DNA of 64,000 nucleotides from Ceraceosorus guamensis (Eukaryota; Basidiomycota; Exobasidiomycetes; Ceraceosorales; Ceraceosoraceae): assembly GCF_003144195.1 (NCBI RefSeq), contig NW_020290038.1, forward strand, positions 62,001-126,000, given 5' to 3'. A program made the position numbers and the translations under genes. The notes under the pieces were generated by a model that saw nothing but the letters and a program-made list of their open reading frames with translations, searched no databases and had not been told where the DNA came from. Positions 11,085 through 24,100 of the stretch are shown one piece after another (the stretch's first letter is position 1; each line of letters starts with the position of its first letter).

Positions 11085-12977
11085 CTAAGCTTTCGCTCGT
11101 TCATACAGGTCGCTTCGAGGAGGATGCGCCATACTAGAGCGCGCACAGGCAGCGTTCGAATCCGCAGCGCCCAAAGCAAAAGTCCTGTTCCACCAGCTTC
11201 TTTTGTTCTCCTTCTTTGGCTTGCTGACAGGGGCTCTTCGAGAGACATCGGTGGGATCCATACCTGCCGCGCGACCTTGGCGAAGGGCAGGCGTCGAGGT
11301 GCGAAAAGTCAGCAAGACACTTCCACAGGTACGCATGTTGACAGTGGACGTAGTGAAAACTCACTGGCCCTTTCAAATTCGCTATCCGCTTCCCAACGAG
11401 CGATAGCATTGCGCACCACAGCATCGTACCTAGCGCTCCTTGCAGAGTCCATCAACGCTTCTCTGACCTCTTCGGCTTCTGCATCAGACGACCGAACGAC
11501 GTGCTGCGCTTTCCCGTGTTGCACCTTAGACTTGCTGAAGTTCGGTAGGGGCGTTTCACTCTGCGCTGCTGACGCGTAAGAAGGCAATCGCTCTCGATCA
11601 GGTGCAGAGGGAGGACTCGCCCCGCCAGCAGCCTCCTCGCCAAAGTCGATCCAGCAAAGCGCCTCTTCTTCCAAAGCTATATAAGCTCTGGCGGCCCTAT
11701 CATCGCAAGGCGTTTCTCCACTCATCCCACCGTTCGCGGCGCTTGCAAATGGCGCGGTGCTGCTCTGAGAGCGCAAGATGCTAGATCTGAAACGTCCCTC
11801 GGCTGCTCTACGAGCATTGCGAGTCTTGACCTCGGCAGAAAGCCTGGGTGGACCGGAGAGGGCCGATGCCAGGTCGGAGGCCGAGGAAGAGGCGCGAGCT
11901 AGCGCTTGCTCTACTGCCGCGTTCGGAAGAAGTAGAAAACTGCGCGTGTGCAAGAGAGAAGGGTTGGATTTTATTGAAGCGGGAAGCTCGTTTAGAAGGA
12001 TCAAGGCGTTCATCTGCATCGAAAAGGAAGCATCGAATCAGCGACTTGTAATTCTCAAGAGTGAGGCACAGAAGAGGGCTCCCGAAGCGGATCGAGATGC
12101 TTACGGAAATGTTGAAGCGTAGACTGATAGAAGCCAAAGAGTCATTGACACGAATCCAGTACTGCCGCGTGCTCGCGTCTTTGCCACTCTCTTCATCTAA
12201 GCTCGAGCGGATCGGGGTTCTGGTGTCTGTTGTGGTCTGCTTTTGCGCGAGTGTGGTCTCGAAAACGGTGCCAAGGTCAGGGGAACTTTGCGCGTCTCGA
12301 CGTGTCGCAGCTGCACCGGGTACAGTGCTGGCTGAGCCGCTAGCTTTGGTGGTGTTGATGCCCAAGGATGGCTGAGCATTGCGAGTCGGGCGAAAGATGA
12401 GATCTGGCAGGAATCCGGCACACGCGTCAGCACGATTCGAGTGCTTGCTTGCTGCGGTGTTGGCAGGTCGCGCGAAATCTTCACCGTCATCTTCTTCTCC
12501 AATGGCAAACACGCTTGGCGCTTTGGATGCGTACTGTGGCGGGTCAGAGAGAGTGTGTGTCTCTGCTACACTCTCATCATCGTCGATCTCTTGAGACGAC
12601 ACGGTGATTGCGCCTTCATCTTCATCCCCAGCATCTCTCAAAGCTCTGTCCAGGTCGAACAGCGTCTGACCGGATCTGAGCACATCTCCCCTCGGTCCCT
12701 TTTTAAATGCTGTATTGACATCCTCGCACAAAGGACAGAAGGTGACCAGTCGAGCGTTGCTATGAACGCACTGAGAGCACACTTTGCGACCGCAGCACGA
12801 GTGCACGAATGGAGCCGATCTGAGAGTCGCCGTGTTGGCCGAAGGAGATGCTTGGGCTGCGTCTGAAGAGACAGGGGAGATGTAGATGATCTTGCTGCAT
12901 GTCATGCAGACCGGTTGGCCACCGCTCATCTTGCCTGACAGTGCTGTGGTGTGCTCACCGACCGACGCGTTGCTCAA
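11085..12977 (-). CDS. RING-like zinc plus LysM domain protein, probably intracellular
   Basis: Three exons on the minus strand: 12977-12105, 12013-11365 and about 11263-11085 (the last acceptor could instead be at 11276). They give about 566 residues. Near the N-terminus, paired cysteines C24/C27, H59/C61-C62, C67/C70 and C81/C84 form a RING-like cross-brace pattern. An acidic, Ser-rich linker follows. A LysM motif spans residues 272-321, beginning QYWIRVNDSLASISLRFNIS and ending LLHTRSFLLLP. It is interrupted by intron 1, and the exon join restores the motif exactly. A long basic/Ser-rich tail ends in KKENKRSWWNRTF. No signal peptide is visible, so this is unlikely to be a secreted chitin-binding LysM effector. 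Intracellular LysM proteins with zinc fingers are known in eukaryotes, but their ligands are mostly unclear. The gene is divergent from ISWI. Confidence 0.75.
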
Positions 12978-13659
12978 GAGTTGTGCTGGAATCGGAGCTG
13001 TTCAGTGGATGTGCCATAGGGCAAGGGAATCAGCGGCCTGCGAGTCCCTTGTTGGAGTTGGGCGACCTGGGATGGGGGAAGGATGTGTCCACTTGTGATG
13101 AGTAGGCGCGATTGAATGCGTGGCTGTGTGCCTCCGCTATACCGGCACTCGTAACTCGTCGGTGCGATGCAGACGGCGCAAATCACCCGAGACTATCATC
13201 ACTGTGTATATGCCGTAATCAAATCCTTAAATCGCAGCTCGCAGCATAGCCACCTGCTGTGCGATAGGTGGCGCCGTCGCGGAGTCACGTGATACGGATG
13301 GCGGGCTCACAAAGTTGCGCCAGAACGCGAGAACGCGCGAACGCGCGCCGACGCGCCAATCGTGAATCATTTTGATTATCCTGCTGAACGCTGCTTGATT
13401 GCTTGCAGCAGAAGCAGGCTCTTCTTGAATTGCCGCTCTTTGCTCGGGCGGCGCCGTCTGGGAGGTAATCACAGGAAGGCGCGCAGGTACCTCTCGCGCA
13501 GATGGTCCGCACATCAATGCTGTTCTGCCACCGTCACCACCCTCATCTCCCTCTGCGCTGCCCCTAGACGCGTACTGCGAGAACATCCAAAGGATCGCTC
13601 GCTTGCCGCACCACAGATTGCTGACTTCTTGTCGCTCACCCAAGCTGCTTCACGACATC
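12978..13659. promoter_or_regulatory. Bidirectional promoter between LysM gene and ISWI gene
   Basis: This 682-bp divergent spacer contains a dense run of ACGCG words at about 13323-13357. Four copies are spaced 8-10 bp apart and read ACGCGA, ACGCGC, ACGCGC and ACGCGC. ACGCG is the core of the MluI cell-cycle box bound by MBF-type factors in yeasts. Whether these copies act here is inference. Confidence 0.4.
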
Positions 13660-16600
13660 ATGTCGAAGGGAGCTTCGAGCGGCAGTGCAGATGCTAAGCC
13701 TGCTTCTGCCGTTCCCGCTTCCCTTCAGGCTTCCTCGGCCAGTGACGATGCGGACAAGCTGAGCGACTACGTTCCACAATCCGCCGATCTTTCGCGCGCT
13801 GCATCAGCCAGTGCATCCCACTCCAAGGCCGCTTCCGAAGAGGTCGAGGAGGATGAGGATGTGGAGATGCGAGACGCTCAAGATGATGAGGATAATGAAG
13901 ATGATGAGGCTGATGCGCCTTCTTCGGCTCGAGGTCCAAAGACTCCCAGACAACTGGAAAAGGAGAGGGAAAAGCACGAGAGGAGCGAAGCGAGGGCTGA
14001 GAAGGCAAAGGCTAAAGCTGGGCAGAATTCCGCTCTCAGCTCGACTCGAGAGGAGATGAAGAAATCGAAGTTGGCAGATAGCATGAAGAGGTTCTCTTAC
14101 CTGCTCGGTCAGACCGAATTGTTTCAACATTTCATCGACATCAAGAAGGAGAGAGATCCAGAGTTCAGAGCTTTGCTGGAGGAGAGTCAAGCAAAGAGGG
14201 GCGCCAAAGCCAAGAAGACTGATGGCGGAAGTGGCGGTGCGAGGCGCAGAAAGACGGAGAAGGAAGAGGACGCGGAATTGCTTGGTGAAGATGACGACGA
14301 AGGGGAGGATACCTTCGTCTTTGAAGAGTCTCCCACGTACGTCAAGGGCGGAACAATGCGCGATTATCAAGTACAAGGTCTCAATTGGATGATGTGAGTC
14401 GATCGCCTTTGCGTGCTTCGTCCGCCCCCGACCTCCCGATTCGAGCTCACGCAAATTCTTCGTTTCATCCATCGCACAGTTCGCTGTATCAAAATGGTAT
14501 CAACGGCATCCTCGCCGATGAGATGGGCCTCGGCAAGACCCTGCAGACCATCTCGTTCCTTGGCTTCTTGAAGCACCATCGCGACACCCCGGGTTTCCAC
14601 TTGGTCGTCGTTCCAAAGAGCACGCTGGACAACTGGAGAAGAGAATTCGAAAAGTGGGTGCCAGGCTTCAGGGTCGTTGTTCTGCAAGGACCCCAAGAAG
14701 AACGAGTGAGTCGTAGCGTCTTGCGTCTTGCGGCCTGCGTTTTGCCTGGCTCCTGCGCTCACACCTTCTCGCCAAATACCAGAACGCCATGATACAACAA
14801 TACTTGCTGCCTCAAGAGTTCGACATCTTGCTAACCACCTACGAAATGTGTCTGCGCGAGAAGTCGGCCCTCAAGAAGCTGTCGTGGGAGTACATCATCA
14901 TCGACGAAGCTCACAGAATCAAGAACGCTGATTCGCTGCTGAGTCAGATCGTCCGAGCTTTCAATAGTCGATCTCGTCTCTTGATCACGGGAACGCCACT
15001 GCAGAACAACTTGATGGAGCTCTGGTCTCTACTCAATTTCCTGCTGCCTGACGTATTCTCCAACTCCGAGGACTTCGAATCTTGGTTCAAGGACAAGGGA
15101 GATGAAGCTCAAGATCAGGTCGTGCAGCAGCTGCACAAGGTGTTGCGACCATTCTTGCTCCGCAGAGTTAAGGCGGATGTAGAGAAGAGCTTGTTGCCAA
15201 AGAAGGAAATCAACATCTTTGTAGGCCTGACCGACATGCAGAGAAAGTGGTACAAGTCGATCCTTGAGAAGGACATTGATGCTGTCAATGGAGCTGGTGG
15301 CAAGAAAGAGGGCAAGACGAGACTACTCAACATCGTCATGCAGCTCCGGAAATGCTGCAACCACCCTTACCTGTTTGACGGAGCGGAGCCCGGTCCGCCT
15401 TTCACTACCGACGAGCATCTCGTCTTCAACTCGGGCAAGATGGTCATTCTGGACAAGCTGCTCAAGTCGATGAAGGAAAAGGGAAGCCGTGTCCTGATCT
15501 TCAGTCAGATGAGCCGTGTTCTCGACATTTTGGAAGACTACTGCTTGTTCCGCGAGTACAGTGAGTGTCGCGAATGATTGATCTGCGCCTGAAAGCTTGG
15601 CTGAAATTGTGACCACGCACGACAGAATACTGTCGCATCGATGGTCAATCAGCGCACGAAGATCGCATCTCTGCGATCGACGAGTACAACAAGGAGGGCA
15701 GCGAAAAGTTCGTCTTCCTGCTCACCACTCGCGCAGGTGGTCTGGGTATCAATCTGACTACTGCAGACATTGTGGTGCTGTTCGACTCGGACTGGAATCC
15801 TCAAGCTGATCTGCAAGCTATGGACCGAGCCCATCGGATTGGGCAGACCAAGCAAGTGTACGTCTTTCGATTCGTGACAGATCAATCAGTGGAAGAGCGT
15901 ATCCTGGATCGTGCAGCACAAAAGCTTCGTCTCGATCAGTTGGTCATCCAGCAAGGTCGATCGCAAGCCGCTGCCAAGGCCCAACAGAACAAGGAAGATC
16001 TGGTCGACATGATTCAGCACGGTGCGGAAAAGATCATCAACACTTCCAACGATCTGATGATTGACGAGGACATCGACGCGATCATCAGCAAGGGAGAGTC
16101 GAGAACAAGCAAGCTGCTCGAAAAATATCAAGGTCTCAACATCGACGATCTGAACAACTTTAGGAGCGAGACGACACTAGAGTGGGAGGGTCAGGACTTC
16201 AGTGCCAAGGGTAGACAAGGAAAGATTGGCGGCATTTGGATAGAGCCCAGCAAGAGACAGCGGAAGGAGAATTACCATGTGGACTCGTACTACAAGGATG
16301 CTCTCAGTCTGAAGTCCAAGCCCAGTGCACCTCGGGCACCTAGAGCGCCCAAGCAAATTGCTTTGTGAGTGCCAGAGACGTGCTCTGCAGCTTTGCGTCT
16401 CGCTGACCTAGCTAGGTATTCCATAAACTACAGAAACGACTGGCAGTTCTTTCCTAAACGCTTCGCTGAGCTGCAAGAACGTGAAACTGCCGCCTTTCAG
16501 CGAAGTCAGGGTTACAAAGTGCCTCTGAGAGAAACAAAGGAGGATGAGGATCCAGAAGTGGCCGAGGAGGAGCGAGCTAAGGGTCAGCAATTTGTCGACG

Positions 16601-17560
16601 AAGGTCAGTCTTGGCGTCGAAAGTCTTTTCCAACTGCTCTGCGACGCTGACCACTTGCTTGATTGGATCTCGCGCACAGCCGAGGAGCTGACCGAAGCTG
16701 AACAGGCCGAGAAGGAGAAGTTGGCGGAGCAAGGCTTCACGCACTGGACCAAGCGTGATTACCTGGCCTTCATCAAGGGCAACGAGAGGCACGGTCGACG
16801 CTCGTATGCCCAAATTGCTGAGGAGATTAACAACCCCGATCTGACGGAGAAGGAGGTCAAAGCGTATGCAAATGTCTTTTGGAACAGAGTGCACGAGCTG
16901 ACGGACGCCGAGAGGTATATTAAGCGCATAGAGGATGGTGAAGCGAGAACTGCAAAGATCGAGCGGAACGAAGCCAACCTGAACAAGTTCATCCAGCAAT
17001 TCAGAGCGCCGCTGAGCCAGATGAAGATCAACTATACTGGCTCTACAAAGAAGGCTTACTCGGAGGAGGAAGACAGGTTCATCCTTGTCAGCCTTTCCAA
17101 GCATGGGCTCAGGGGCGACGAGACTTGGGAGAAAATCAAGGCGGATATCAGCGAACACCCTGGCTTTCGGTGAGTCTGAGCAGCGGCGCGTCATTGCAAT
17201 GAGAGACGGTCGAGCTGACTAGTTGCTGCGCGTTTTCTTGCAAGCTTCGACTGGTTCGTCAAGTCAAGGACACCTATCGAGTTGTCTAGACGTGCAACCA
17301 CCCTCATGACGCTCGTCTTGAAAGATGCAAGTGTCCCTTGATCGCCACCCACATTCGCCTGCCGTCAAGCAGTGGCTCACCCGCCTTTCCCTCATCCGTG
17401 TACACAGATCGAGGATGCCGAGCCTGCCAAAGCAGTCGGCAAGAAGCGTGGTCCCGTGGACCATGCCATGAACGGCGACGCTTCGTCCCGGGGCTCCACG
17501 CCTGCCGCTGCCCAGGGCGGACGAGCCGTGAGCGGAAGCAAAAAGAAGAAGGTTGCCTGA
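13660..17560 (+). CDS. ISWI-class SNF2 chromatin-remodelling ATPase
   Basis: Eight exons: 13660-14393, 14480-14705, 14783-15560, 15626-16364, 16434-16603, 16680-17169, 17245-17326 and 17408-17560, for 1,123 residues. The N-terminus is acidic and serine-rich. The helicase core shows the P-loop [13 protein letters not shown], the Walker [12 protein letters not shown], the SAT-like [11 protein letters not shown], and motif VI with [17 protein letters not shown]. After the core come HAND (start [13 protein letters not shown]), SANT ([19 protein letters not shown]) and SLIDE ([16 protein letters not shown]) domains, the arrangement that separates ISWI from other SNF2 enzymes. Family role: ATP-driven spacing of nucleosomes in the nucleus. 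The last intron (17327-17407) uses a GC donor (GCAAGT), the only choice I found that keeps the frame. The tail ends in a basic KKKKVA. I cannot tell Isw1 from Isw2 orthology. Confidence 0.96.
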
Positions 17561-18266
17561 GCGACGTGCGCGCGCGCTCTATCTAGCATTACGATCTCTC
17601 CCCTTGCAAACCCTCTGGCTTGCTCGTCCATACGTCGCAGACTCTTTGTTAGTAATTGATCCATTCATGATCTAGTGCCCTCGTCCATGTCAACCCGCCC
17701 TCTGAAGTAGGTACTGATGCACTTTGCTCGCGAGCGCAGCGCTAGCAAGCTTGGTCATGGCACACGCAACTCGAGCATCAAGGGAAGATCACTTGGTTTA
17801 GACTGACGTGATGTAGCATTCGAGGGTAGCAGATGATATGCGCGAGCGACGCGAGGGTGGAACGCGACCGCTTTGTAGAGTGGATTGATTGGGGCGGAAA
17901 AGGCATGGAGTGGGTGCTGGGAGTGCCTTGTAAGTGAGGTTTGTTTGATCTGCAACAAGAGTTGTTGTGCGGATGCAGCTGGGTGTATGGATGGAGAGGA
18001 GTATTGTGATGGTGCTCAGTGTCGCGAACGTCCATCGTACGTGCGCGAAAGCTTCAACGCACGAGCGTGATGAGGGCGGAGGAAGGCTTGTTAAGATGAG
18101 GTTTGATGATATGAGACGTAAAAAATTGGTTTGTACGAGAAGTCAAAAGGTGATCAAGTGTTCGAGAAAATAGCGCAATGAAGATGAAGAGCCTAGTGTG
18201 AAGTGGTATTCAAAGGTATGGGGCGTTCGGCTGATCGATTGTTCGGTCCTGATCTGGATAGTTCTT
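17561..18266. other. Convergent 3' spacer, no gene seen
   Basis: This lies between the ISWI stop and the cyclin stop on the opposite strand. Short AT-richer stretches (about 18110-18175) look like 3' untranslated sequence. No open frame here has family features. Confidence 0.5.
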
Positions 18267-20623
18267 TCATTGGCTCGGGACGCTTGCGTACTCTTCGGCA
18301 GCAGCGATCATGGCGGCCTGGTTACGTATAGCCCAGTCGCGCGCAAAGACGCTAGCTTTGAGGAACTTCTTGCTAGCGTACTTGCGCGACACAAAGTGAT
18401 CCGCAAAAGTCTCGTCCAGCAGCTTCTCCAAAATCAGGTTCGCACCCGGCACCAGCTGCTCCTCGACAAAGCCAGAGTAGTAGACGAAGGCATCGTCCCA
18501 ATCGCCACTCAACATCTTCTTTGCGAGAAACATGCCGACTGCTGCAATAAGGCTTGGGCGCGCTCGCAGGAAGCGATGGTCCAGAAGGGTGACTTCCATC
18601 AAGAATTTGGAGAGCGTCCTCGTTTGGATGTCGTAGTCATCTGCTTTCGAGATTCTCCTGACCCAAGAGTATGGTGAGCAGTAAGCAGAAACATTAAAGT
18701 CCAACGTGGACAAGATGATTCGTTCGCCCTTGAGAATTTCGTCTCGGCTGTAGCCGTTTTCGGTCATGTGGACGAATTCCTTGACGCTGGGTGCCAGAAT
18801 CTCCTCGTACTTGGCCGCGACGAACATGGCGGTGACGCCGACGAGCTGAAGTTTGGCGAGCGAAACAACCCTGACGGAGAGGAAGCGGTCCACCACGTTG
18901 ATAGCGATCCAGAGCGTCTCCGGCAGCATGTGATATCGCATGTGTACCTGCAAAAGCCAGTCGACCAGGGTGGCGCGCATATGCCACTCGATTTCTCCTT
19001 GGAATGCCATGTAGTTGGGGTTGGCCATCGTCTCGCGCTCGCAGCGAGACATGTACGCGAAGATCTCTCGAGAGTATTCGGCGACCATGCTGGTGTCTCG
19101 CACCTCCTCCGGATCGAGGCCCATCAATGCCAGCTCGTCGTCGTGAGCGGCGAGGTCGGCACTCAGCTCGCCTTGCTGAACCAAGAGGTTGCGTTCATCA
19201 GCAGCTTTCTGCGCGTTGGGCACGATGACGTTCTGCTCGTATCGTTCGATGATTGCGCGTCTCCTTTCTTGCGCATCCAATTCGAGATGTGGTGGCAACG
19301 TGACCAAGCAATCAGGGTCGAGCGCATGTGGCGAGGCGAGGTCGGAGTCGGCCATGCTAGCTGCATCGTCCAGCAGCGTCTCACCGTCGACTTCTTTCTC
19401 ATCGGCATCCGGCTCCGCTCCTTCAGAGTCGTCCGAGTCCATCTCGTGGTCCGTCTTCGAGCTTTGCTCGTTGCTCGACCCTTCTCCGCTGCTGTGGTAA
19501 TCGCTGTCGATGTCGTCGCTCATCTCTTCGTCTTCGATCTCAGCCATCCTGGACGAGGCTACGACGGGTGCAGAGGACGACGGCGCTGTGCGGTCGACAT
19601 CCATAGCGGCTACTCGAGCCACAGGAGCAGGTTGCTGTGATGCCGAGAAGCCACTGGCGACCCGTTGCGCCACGCCACGGAGTCGGGATTGACCGACGGC
19701 CGTATCTCCGCCGTTGTGGGAGTTGGCCCTGGAGTGTACTCCATGAGCACCCGAAGCTGAGCCTGTTCGCACGTGAACGGGTCCCGCAGTGCTAGAAAGG
19801 GCAGAAGCTGATGAGGAAGCTGCGATACCGGAGCTGAGCTTGCTTCGTGGTGCTTTTGGCGGCGGTCCAGCTGTAGAAGAAGTGGATGCCTTGTGCTTGA
19901 GGACAGCATCATGTGATGAGGCGCGCAAATGTTTGCCGTTTGCTGCATCCTGTCCAGCCTAGAGTGGTGGACATGGGACGTGCGAGGGTGAGCAAGGGGT
20001 GATTGATCAAGGGCAGACGTGTTCGCAAGTGTACTCGATTTGAATGATGACACGGCTATGACGATGGTGCCATTCTTCATCAATCACCGTTGACGCAGTT
20101 GGTGGCGCGACTTGACCCGCCGCCCATTCTGACGACGCCCATCTACTGCAACGACGCCAGCACACTCAAACAGCAGCTACGGTTGGTTACTCACAGAAGC
20201 GTCAATGTTGCTCTTGTCGGACAGCGCAGCTCGTTTCGTGCGAGGGGCCGCGACACCGTTGACTGAGTCGGACATCTTTCCGGGCAAGACTGCACTTGAA
20301 GAAGCACCGGCTATGCTCCCGTTGCGACCTGTTCTCACTCTGCTGGAAGCAGAGCTGCTGCTCCCTTCACCACGCACGGATCCGAACGAGCTGCCAACGC
20401 CTGTTGGGCGTGTTCGTGACTGGGCCTGAATGAGTCAAGAGAATAGAAGGCATGTATCAGCATCCTGGTAGTCGCGCGGAAAGGGGGGGGGTAGGGGGAG
20501 GGACAACCAGCTAGAGGCTCGCAGGAAGCCCGTGCGACTGTAGATCCGCTGTACTCTTTGCTGCGATGCAGGAGCAAGAAGCACCTCGCACGTCTTACTC
20601 ACTCGTGGGACTGGTTGAGCCAT
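18267..20623 (-). CDS. B-type mitotic cyclin
   Basis: Three minus-strand exons: 20623-20603 (only 7 codons), 20425-20195 and 19949-18267, all joined in phase 0, for 644 residues. Exon 2 carries a perfect destruction box RAALSDKSN (residues 72-80, RxxLxxxxN), the signal for APC/C-driven destruction at mitotic exit. An acidic Ser/Asp/Glu linker follows. The cyclin box begins WHMRATLVDWLLQVHMRYHM and continues through VDRFLSVRVV and MFVAAKYEEI, with the cyclin C-terminal fold after it (YCSPYSWVRRISKADDYD). By family knowledge it binds and activates Cdk1 for G2/M. Intron 1 (20602-20426) contains a run of nine Gs followed by shorter G tracts on the + strand, so C-rich in the transcript. The tiny first exon makes the start easy to miss, but without exons 1-2 the D-box is lost, which supports this model. 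Confidence 0.93.
20481..20503 (+). repeat. G-run cluster inside cyclin intron 1
   Basis: Three G tracts (9, 5 and 3 long) lie within 23 bases. That is one short of a canonical four-tract quadruplex unless the long tract folds twice. The transcribed strand sense is C-rich, so any RNA structure would be of the C-rich kind. Confidence 0.5.
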
Positions 20624-22424
20624 GACGGTGGGGCTCTTGCTTGGTCCGGTATTTGGTGACCAAGCCTCGCCTACACTGGCGGCAGAGTTGGCGGCAGAGC
20701 TCGACGGGCGCGAGACCTAGTCGGGAAGTGACCACGGAGCTCTGGCGGTGCGTTGATCGCGTTGATGTGCTCTTTATACTGAGACTGGAGCCAAGACTTC
20801 TTGAGGATGACCGGAATCAGAGATGCTGAGTGCGTGCGCCCGATGCTGACGCGAGTCGAGGAAGAGCTTTGGCAGCAGACGAGAACCGGCACAGACAACT
20901 GCTAGGCCTTGCTCGAAGAGTGAAGTGGCGGATGTCTGCGCGCTTTTCAGCGTCCTGCAAGAGCAGACGAGATTGACCCGTTGGGCGTCTCCTTTTTGAA
21001 TTTTCGGACTGGATCAGATTGAAAGTCCTCTCTCTCTCTCTGCTCCAAGGCTACTTGATTCCGGCAATGAGACGGAGAAGCGGCCGAGGAGGTGACGAGG
21101 CAAGCGCAGCCGTCGTCTGCACTGCTGCGTGTTGCTTGCTGATGGCTGCCTACGAGCGCGCGCGCGCCTGACCGATCGCGAGCAAGCGCTGTCGAAGATG
21201 AAGGTGAAGCAAGAGGGCCAGCAGACAAACGAAGTGGCGAGCAAGAAGGCGAAGCAGGAGAGAAGAGGAGCGGAAAGGTGGTATCGGAGTTGATGCGAGG
21301 TGGTCGATGAGGGATGAAAGAGATGAGGATGAGGAGCGAGGAAAAGGGGGAGGAGGAGGATGGAGAAGGGAAAGGATGCAAAGAAAGGAGGGCGAACTCA
21401 ACCTTGAAGCCTTTTGTCGAGATGAGTTGAATGGCAAGATTGACGGCTCATCCACTTTCTCGCGGAAGCCGAGAAGGGTGATGACGGAAGTCCGATGGGG
21501 AGAGCGCGTACCCCTGGGATGAAGTCGTAGAGATCGGTCGATCGGGGTGTAGAGCAAACGCAAAGATCGACGAACCGATGCGGGCGAAGACAACGGGCTG
21601 GGTACAGTAGCGCGATGTGCGGCAGACGCTGGAGTCAGGCCTGGACTCGTCGTTGAGCAAGAGTGCGGAGAAAGAGGCAATGTTCCGAGGTGTAGAGGTT
21701 GGGCAGAGTTGAGCTCTATCTGACTGTCTGCACTCTCCTTTGGCCTGGGCGCCTTCTTTCTCGCTCCGCTTCGTCGGTCAGGTTGATCAACAATCGTCGT
21801 TGAGACGGACTGTGGATTGAGACACCTGAAGTTCAACCTTGCTGCGGTTCGGGTATAGCAAGTGCTGAGTATGGCAACGCTTATTGCAACAAAAGCCACG
21901 ATGACGATATCGCCAAGCGAGAGATGGCGACTAGCTGGGATTTGGCGCCCAGCGAAGCTCGGATGTTGGGTTCTCGAAGCTCGGCAACGCAACGCAGGGG
22001 CACTGCTTGGTACAGACAGAGAGGGGCTGAGTGAATATTCTCTCCGATTCTCTGAGCTGATGCCTGCAAGAGCGTTGGGGGAATGCGGGGAACAAGACGG
22101 TTGGGCGACCTCAGCTGAGAACGGTAAAAGGCGCGTTTAGCGTGCCGACGAGAGGGACAGGCGCAGTGTGGATCTCGGCTTGTGTCGAATATTATTTGCT
22201 CGGACTGAGGCACGCGGGGGAGGGGGGAGGGAGCAAGCTGTTTCTCTGGAAGCGGTCGAGTCGGTTCTGTCGGTTGGTACCGGCCGTGTTGGTGATTGGC
22301 GCTTCTGGCAGTTGGTAGGAGGTGCAGAGCTGAGGAGGGACGAAGGTTGGGCAACCAGCAAATGTTGCGCGACGCACGCGTTTCAAAAGGGCCGCTCGCT
22401 GCTGCTGGTAAACGCTGTTCGATC

Positions 22425-22425
<1 letters not shown>

Positions 22426-22460
<35 letters not shown>

Positions 22461-22508
22461 ACACAGGCGGGCACGCATCAGCAGCAGCAGCAGCGGCAGC
22501 GGCAGCAG
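22426..22508 (+). repeat. CAG/AGC trinucleotide microsatellite
   Basis: An uninterrupted AGC tract (about 11 units, 22426-22458) is followed after about 20 bp by a second, interrupted CAG/CGG tract (22479-22508). It is intergenic, not in a supported reading frame. Confidence 0.85.
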
Positions 22509-24100
22509 TGGATTTAGAATTGCGCGCGGTCGGGCGGGTGAGCAGCCAAAACATCAAAAAAAAACGATCAAACGCGCGCGGGAAGGAACGAACGACGCGG
22601 CGGCATCAACATCAGCCGTGTCGCGTCCGTCTCCACTCGGTCACGCGCGACTCGTGAGTCGTGCGTGACTCTCTGCCGTGACCTGCGCCGTTGGCTTGGA
22701 TGATTCAAATTGCTACTTCCCTTCATGGTCTTCCTCCATCAAATGAGCCCAAATGGAGCAACGGCATACCCACACCATGACCAATACGACCATCTGCAAC
22801 CGAAAGCGGCGATCTGAATTCCGCTATAAAGTACCCCATTGCGAAGTGGTCAGCTGAACGTTGCTGGCGACGATCTCCGCGCTCTGGGTGCCGATTCGCA
22901 CAAGAAATCACAATGTCGAACGACTTTCCAATCGCAAGACAAAGAAACAAGACAAAAGCAAAAGCTCGCCGAATCGGTCACGCTGCGAGCATGTTGCATG
23001 CACATACGTCGAAGGCTGCTGGCAATCAAGAATGCCACGCAGCTCCCGTCACTCGAGACGAACTCCGCAGCTCTTGTTTACGTTCCTCTCCTCCTTACCA
23101 CAGCTCATCTCTCGCATCGCACGAGTTCGGCATATAATGATGATTTGCGATTCGCTTCCCACACCTTTTCCTCTGCGTGATTGCGGCGTTGTGTGCGGCG
23201 AAAGTGCATGGTGTGATGACATGTGCCGAGGTGAGGTCAAGCTGTGGCCTGTGCGTGTGATGCACAGAATTGTGCTCACATCAAGTCGTGCATCTCTCTC
23301 CGCCTCACCCGCTGCACCACCACGCGTCACTGTACCGGCCGGATTGTGCAATCACAGTCTGATGTGTAATAATGCGACTTGCGAGACGCGCAGCGAGTCA
23401 TTGGAAGATGAGCTCGGCGCAGGTGCGGTGTGAGGTCGCACGGCTTGGCACTCGAGTCTCTCTGACCGCTCCAGCACAGCAGTCGGTACGAAGCGATGAT
23501 GAGCTGTGCCAGCAATACAGGACTTTTGGCCGTCGCGGCACTCTTTCAGAAGAGTAACGCTCCGTGCTGAAAAGGATCCGGATCGATCTTCACAACGTAT
23601 CGAAAGCCACGTAGCCACACATGTACCGGCGTGCAATCTCGCAGCACCTGTCCCTTGATACCATCTTAGACTGCAGTCACTTTGATCGATGCTTGCTGCC
23701 CACTCGATGTCCAACGCATCGGAACAAGTGTATTTCTGCACGAAAGAGAGGCCGTAACATGATGCAAAAAGGGGCTCTTCAGCGTCACGATGCAGACCTT
23801 CTGGTACGAATGGATGCTACATTATCCTGCTTCTCATGTCGTCGCAGGTAGGGACGCGTCCATCTGATCCATCACTCATTGATGGCGTGCCTTGCCACAA
23901 GCCGTGGTCGCCGAACGCCGATGTTTTCTACCATCCTGGTGCCCCTCAAGGTATAGGATCCTGAACGCACGCGCTCTGCTGACGAGCCACGACCAGGCTC
24001 CACTAGCGCCACCCTTTCAAGCGCCAGACATGAGCATCGATCGCATCTCGAGGACACTACTTAGGCCAGTACTGTACATATTCCCGAACGAATGGGTGCA

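Noticed and set aside
21150-21992. 280-codon minus-strand open frame upstream of the cyclin
   Set aside because: Low-complexity Ser/Leu/Pro composition from a skewed pyrimidine tract, no domain; more likely leader or promoter.
22168-22668. 166-codon plus-strand frame with poly-Ser
   Set aside because: The serines come from the CAG/AGC microsatellite and there is no ATG start or domain.
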